From: Stratiolaelaps scimitus
Lineage: Eukaryota; Arthropoda; Arachnida; Mesostigmata; Laelapidae
Assembly (NCBI GenBank): GCA_019614645.1
Contig: JABWDB010000005.1
Location: forward strand, 5,984,001 to 6,048,000
Direction: 5' to 3'
DNA: 64,000 bases
Translations under genes and position numbers: made by a program
Shown: positions 58,770 through 64,000 of the stretch, piece after piece
Layout of the letters: each line of letters begins with the position of its first letter
Numbering within the stretch: the first letter of the stretch is position 1
The notes under the pieces: generated by a model
The model's input: the letters and a program-made list of their open reading frames with translations, nothing else
Databases searched by the model: none
Told to the model about the DNA's origin: nothing

Positions 58770-60052
58770 TATTATCTACCCCCGCCATGATCTTGATTTT
58801 TGTCATGCAGCGTCTGAGGGTACTCCACCGTACATAGTAGTCGTATCCATCCGTACGTCCGCTGCCTACGACTACCTGTGATACAGAGCGATATATGTGC
58901 CCTCAGGGCTTGCCACTGGTTTACCATACATTCGATCGAAATGTTGATGATGATGGTGTTATGGTCGACACTATAGCAGGGTCCCCTTTCGGCCGCGTTT
59001 CTCTCCTGATAAAGAAAGCTACCCATTGCCCGCCGATCTTGCCCTCCGGTTACCAATAAACGGAGCGAGCGCTCAGCGATTTCAGCTCGATGACGCAGCC
59101 ATTGTCACTCACTCCTGGGTCTTCGCGTTATTCACGCTCAGCGTGTGTGTGTGCGCGTGCGCGTGTGTGTGTTCGTGCACAACGATATTTCTGGTGTTTC
59201 CGGATTGCGAGCGGCTTGGGAGTCTCGCCGCCCCAGCATTGAGTGGCACCACGACCGTCTGGCGATGCATATTGATATCCCGGTTACTCGGTCGATTACC
59301 AAACAAACGCGGTCTATCAAACGCGGCCGGGTGATCCATCTATTCGATCTACTCCGTCAACGCCCGCAGATTCTCGCAATTGTCGCAGCACCGAAGTACA
59401 CATCGATCGGGTCGGGTTGCCTGACACCCGGACGCCCCTGTCACTACAGACATGCATTCTACCCAACACATAATCAATGTATTGTATACACGAAACATGG
59501 CACGGGTGTAGCTTTGATGAGAGCCTGCCAGAATTGATGCTTGTTGCTTGGTATTCTAAATCCTCTATTGAAGCATTGTGTGTTGGCGTCGCTCGCCCGG
59601 AAACCTCCTCGAAATGTCAAATTTTTCGATGAGTTTCTTTCGTGGCAGAGTGGGCTGAGTGGTGCGGGTGGTCCACCTCGTTCTATTGTATCGGAATCAT
59701 TGTATTCGATTACGTGATACTGATTTGCTGCCGTTTCATTGAGTTAGTAACAACAACTTTGGTATTGAAAATCTGCCGGCGTGCCGACTCTAGGGAAGAG
59801 ATACACTCTCAGCAGAGGATGGTTTTAGCAGGCAGAGGCGTTTTGCCATCCACGTCAACCCTGCACTGGATCGGCCTACTTTCATGGAGATTGGAATGTC
59901 TCGGGTAGTGTCCGTGCGTTTGAAGAAAATTTCGTCCTCTAAAAAACCATACTTCGGCATTTTAACCATACTTCGTGCCTCTGCATTTTTACGGCAAACT
60001 AGTGTAATTCTAGTATAAGCATGATGAGGAATTAAAATGTACATACATGGTA

Positions 60053-60053
60053 T

Positions 60054-60080
<27 letters not shown>
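60053..60080. repeat. (TA)n microsatellite
   Basis: About 28 bp of TA alternation. Confidence 0.95.
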
Positions 60081-60084
<4 letters not shown>

Positions 60085-60998
60085 GCACAGTTACAGCTGA
60101 ACCGGATCAAGCAATTGGGAAGACAAATTTCCTTGTTATCACAAAAGCTAATGTATACGTGGCCATAAGAAATGATAGAAAAACAATATGGCATCTCGGC
60201 AGTAATTGTAAGCAGAACTTATACACAAACAATGAATAAGTGTCGATATAAGTGGCATCATTGTCTAGCTTCTAAATGTTATGTTCTCGCCTATACGTAC
60301 CAATCACTGGGTGAATGCTACTCTCCGATAGGCTCTACCACCTGGACGGTGCCGAGTGAAGTTACACCCAAGAGAGAGGCAGGCCTACAATTTGGAAAGT
60401 GACTTTTTTTTGCAGTCAGAAAAAAATATTTAGGGTCACAGCTGAAGTCGAGGCTGTTCCAACTATAAATGAAATTTTATTATAAACGAAATATATATAT
60501 ATTTACCCTTATGATGGGCTTACACCTTCTTCCTTGATTGTAGCGCCTCGCTCTTCCCCTGCCCAATCAAACTAGTGGCCCTGCATAATGGGGAACTCAG
60601 TGCCATGATTAGTTAGTTAGCCGATTAGATGATCTTCAGTAATTTACAATAGTGATAGCCCACATGATGTCTCATGCTGAAATATCCCATGTGATTTCTA
60701 TGTGACACACCGATCGTGCTTTCGACAGCAAGAACTGCTGATTTGTTCATTAGTATGTGTCCGGAATGGCGGCCCGAAGGAGTCGGTAACGGATATCCAT
60801 TGGGGTACACGCAGAGGGCTCTCCCTGTTTGACTATGAATGTGCTAAGGCCCGATCAGTCCCGCGATTATCCTGATCGCCCAGATAGTGCGGGCCCGAAC
60901 AAGAAGCGAAAAACCATGCCATAGAACACGGGCAGACGTACAGGGGCAGAGACAACAGCGTTGTAACCATCGGTGTGGTCAACATAGCTCGAGCTGAT

Positions 60999-61040
<42 letters not shown>
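60999..61040. repeat. (TA)n microsatellite
   Basis: About 42 bp of TA alternation with one CA interruption. Confidence 0.95.
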
Positions 61041-61041
<1 letters not shown>

Positions 61042-61775
61042 TAGGTACAAAAAATAAAGTCGTTAAAATACAGCCACAGCCTGCACAATACCGTCTTATC
61101 TAAATTAAGCACACGGAATCAGTGTGGTTTCAAATTTGTGTCTAAATCACATAGCTATAAATGTTGAGGGTCACAGTCCGCCGTTTCAGCAGTGTCAGCG
61201 AAACTTCTTGTGCCTTCTGTGGCGAAGTAGGCAACAGACTGTATTCCGTCCTGTTGATGTGTGTCCAGAAACGACGCGATTACCTACGATCCCTCATGAG
61301 GCAACGAATGAATGGTGGCACTTTTCTTTTTGTATTCGATATCTCTCTCCGTGGCTGTGCACGCGCCACTGGTGCGTTTTGCGATGACACCGTTAGATTT
61401 GTGGTTAGGATTATGCCTTAATACCACTGGAATGTGCTTGTTCTTTTTGATTATCTACAATTGCTAAGTGAAAGTTGAGTCGTAAGTTACTAATGACAAA
61501 ACAAACAATGACAGAACGTGTGACAGCCACCGAGTCCTCGTCGCAAGTGAGAAACTGTATCAAAATGTTGGCATCAACCACAACTTAACCTAAACGGGGC
61601 ACATTTCGATCAAGAAAATAGAAATTAACGAAATTAATAAGTTCGCTGAATTCGCTGGCTTGCGTGAGCTAGTTATGACTCTTGACGGATGAACGTATCT
61701 CTACAAAAGGATACACATATGTAAATGTTATGTGTTTCAAAGAAGTAAATAATTGTAGCAGACAACCTCATTAAG

Positions 61776-61802
61776 ATATATATATATATATATATATATA
61801 TA
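61776..61802. repeat. (TA)n microsatellite
   Basis: About 27 bp of TA alternation. Confidence 0.95.
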
Positions 61803-62029
61803 CCCTAGTAGCGATGTTTTGGCTAGGTTTCTGTACATAATTTTCGCGTATTTCGAGTCGAACGTCGCTCTCCGGTAGGCAGTTCAAAAAGCAATCGGAA
61901 AGGCCACAGTACGAAGATGCATTTAACAATACAGGTCACCTTGGTACCAGATTTCAGTTCGTGCCGAAGTTCATGTCATATTCCTTCCGAAGTTCTACCG
62001 TGTACGTGTTGAGGTACGATGCGCACAGT

Positions 62030-62644
62030 TGAACAGGGTTTCGTTTTGTTCGGGTAGTTTTTCTATTTCCGGTAGTCGATACCGAGAGCAACTGACTACC
62101 TTGTATCCCGTCCGTCTGCTGACGAAGACGACGACGACGCTCCCGTTAGAATTCTAAGTTGAACTTTCCCCGCGACGCCGAAACGCTAATGTGAGCGAGA
62201 CACCCCCCCCCCGCTGCCCCCGCGCCATCGTCTGCTATTTCGCAACCTGGCCAAGTCAATTTCAACTCATCCGCGTCCGCTGTTCGCCTGTTCTTCCTGA
62301 ACGGTTACGTAAATTCGGTTCACCACACGAAACGAAGGATCGATACACATTTTGTAGCCTTTACGAGCGCCCCACGTGCAGACAGCCGTCCGACGCTCAC
62401 AGACAGAGAGGGGGCGAACTGTGCGCGGCTATTGATACAACCCATCTGCTGCATCTTAATGCCAGCTGCTATTCAGCCTTCCTCCTTGGTTTTGTCCGGC
62501 TCCCGGCCAAAAACGCCAGATAGACCTTGAGACTTTTAAGTTCTGCGTTTGCTCGTCCGTGTGGGTGACAACTTGTCACTCGGCTCGAAGACTGCCGCGC
62601 GGGCCAGCGAGACGAACAACGAGCGCATGGCCAAGGCGGCCAAG
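62030..62644 (+). promoter_or_regulatory. GC-rich block with possible first coding exon (MAKAAK)
   Basis: CpG-rich sequence resembling a promoter and 5' UTR. At 62627 an ATG in good context (GCGCATGGCC) opens MAKAAK and meets a fair donor GTAGGC after the second AAG, in phase 0. An in-frame TAA lies upstream, so this ATG would be the start. The rest of the gene would lie to the right, mostly outside the window; no second exon could be confirmed. Only the base composition and this one donor support it. Confidence 0.3.
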
Positions 62645-64000
62645 GTAGGCGAGCGGCTTCACCGCTTCCATTGCGCACGCACTGAGCCTCGACACCTGCA
62701 TTGGTGCATTGGTTTGGCTGCACCCCCCACCTCCCAGCTGACCATTTACAATAACCACCTCAGCTAGACGTCAACGGCCGGCAAAGTCAGACGGGAACAA
62801 GCGGCCGAGAAAAAAAAGAGCATTAAAATAAAAGAGGTAAAACGCTAGAAACTTATGGCCTAGCAAGCAGCAAGGGAGAAGGTAACGTAGCCTGGAAAAA
62901 CGAGTGGATGCGTTGAAGGAGGCGGTGTTTTTAGGCGAAATCTCGGTTCGGGATGATTCGCACCACGGCGGTGGTGTTGATGGAATTGCGTAAGCGACTT
63001 AGCGAAGAGGAACAAGTCACGTTTGGGAACGTGTTTTGCGTTCGGCTGTGCGTTGCCCTGATGCAGTGGCGTACTTATAGTCGGGTACGAGAGGTGTCGT
63101 ATGGAGGGGAACCGCCTGATACCGGTAACCACCTGGGGGGAACAGTAGCCTGCCCTCTGTTGGCCGTCTAGTCAAAGGCCGTCGAGAAAAAATGAGCTTA
63201 CCACAAAGACAATGATGACAAGTGGCCGCGTTCGTTCGAATGTGGCACACAGTGACAATTTGCTAATAAAATGTTTAGCTGTACGTTTGCTAGTCCAATC
63301 TAACATCAATGTATTGCCATTGGACCATGCAAACCTTCTGAGGACCAGGTTTCGGAGTTAACAAATATAGTCATATCTCCAAGAGTAGCCTTTTCGTACA
63401 TTTGAAATACAGACTTTTTTTTTACATTGTCGACTTCGTTCAATTCCTGTCGCCACGCCTAAGAACTCTCACAAAATCCATATTACATTAGTGGAGATAA
63501 TTCACGGCATCCTTAATGACGTAACAACGTGAGCGGTGCCTGATTTGATTTGGTAGCTGCTATGGAAACTCCGGCTAGGACAATTTCATCATATACTGGT
63601 CGAGGTCAAATTAACGTTGGGCAGTTTATTTTCTCTCACAAAAGCAAAGCTCTGCTGTCATAACGACGTTACATTCCGTGCACAATACCACAATTCTCTT
63701 TTTTTTCGCTACTTGTCGTCAGCATTCGCTTAGAAGCGTGTCACTGATTTTAACAATGAGCTTTGTGCCGTGTTGAACGGATCCCGCTGTAGTCCATGAC
63801 ATATCCGCCGTTTACACCTGCTATCGCGTTTGACGCCTCGTCCGCCAGTTATGGTCCGACAGAAGAAGCACAGAAAAACCATCCTATTGTGGGTGGTAGG
63901 CCATAAGAAGGGGCAATAAATATCAGCAGCCCTTCACGTAATATTCAAGATCGCGTTATGACAAAAAAAGCAAGCTCGCTGTCGAGCTCCGATCTACCGT
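62645..64000. other. No supported feature
   Basis: May be the first intron of the putative gene starting at 62627. A good acceptor with a long T tract ends near 63722, but the frame that follows closes within 20 codons in the required phase. Confidence 0.35.

Larger units (their letters stand above)
58521..62029. other. Intergenic DNA with microsatellites
   Basis: No gene supported. Contains (CT)n/(CA)n at 58732-58769, (GT)n/(GC)n at 59144-59171, and (TA)n at 60053-60080, 60999-61040 and 61776-61802. Open frames at 59145-59537 (both strands) and an ATG frame of 86 codons at 61161-61421 with a CAFC pair were considered, but nothing ties them to a gene. Confidence 0.4.

Noticed and set aside
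59145..59537. Plus-strand frame of 130 codons after the GT repeat
   Set aside because: Begins within a microsatellite at a non-ATG codon; no motif and the reverse strand is equally open.
61161..61421. ATG-started frame of 86 codons with a Cys pair (CAFC)
   Set aside because: Possible, but length is within chance for this base composition and nothing else supports it.
1..64000. CRISPR arrays, operons, bacterial promoters or riboswitches
   Set aside because: None seen; the window is eukaryotic and all regular repeats are microsatellites or coding triplet repeats.

Overview
This 64 kb window is nuclear DNA from an animal. Genes are split by many introns with ordinary GT/AG splice signals, intergenic DNA is AT-rich and full of (TA)n microsatellites, and there are no bacterial operons. 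The gene content (ammonium transporter, Na+/K+-ATPase beta subunit, Tudor-domain proteins, a divergent ionotropic-receptor-like protein, mariner and LINE fragments) fits an arthropod. The style suggests a parasitiform mite (Varroa or Tropilaelaps type), but that is inference. I built gene models by hand from splice sites, reading phase and family motifs. Where many exons join in frame I am confident of the model.

Layout. 0.2-3.8 kb, minus: Na+/K+-ATPase beta subunit, its C-terminus cut by the left edge and its first exon not found. It carries a very long Gln/His-rich cytoplasmic tail. 6.6-8.2 kb: GC-rich CpG-dense block, possibly its promoter and 5' leader. 9.8-16.6 kb, minus: a complete 12-exon ammonium transporter of 486 residues, with two adjacent hairpins just upstream. 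17-21 kb: SINE-like and mariner-MITE remnants. 21.3-29.5 kb and 33.0-37.0 kb, plus: tandemly duplicated genes with two Tudor domains. The first copy has a long disordered N-terminus made of small phase-0 exons, three of them exactly 48 bp. The second lacks these, but an in-frame glutamine-rich reading frame directly follows its stop codon. 39.3-41.1 kb, plus: an intronless divergent ionotropic-receptor-like protein. 43.2-50.8 kb, plus: an unrecognised seven-exon gene. 48.2-55.4 kb: three intronless, mutually similar open frames of unknown function, one nested in an intron of the preceding gene. 56.7-58.5 kb, minus: a decayed non-LTR retrotransposon. 62.0-62.6 kb: a GC-rich block with a possible first coding exon of a gene that leaves the window.

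Together: two membrane-transport genes (cation pump, ammonium), a Tudor pair likely linked to germline RNA granules or the piRNA pathway, a candidate chemoreceptor, and a local family of orphan genes. The most unusual signals are the Gln/His tail on the pump subunit, the mini-exon array of the first Tudor gene, the glutamine frame after the stop of the second, and the orphan intronless family.
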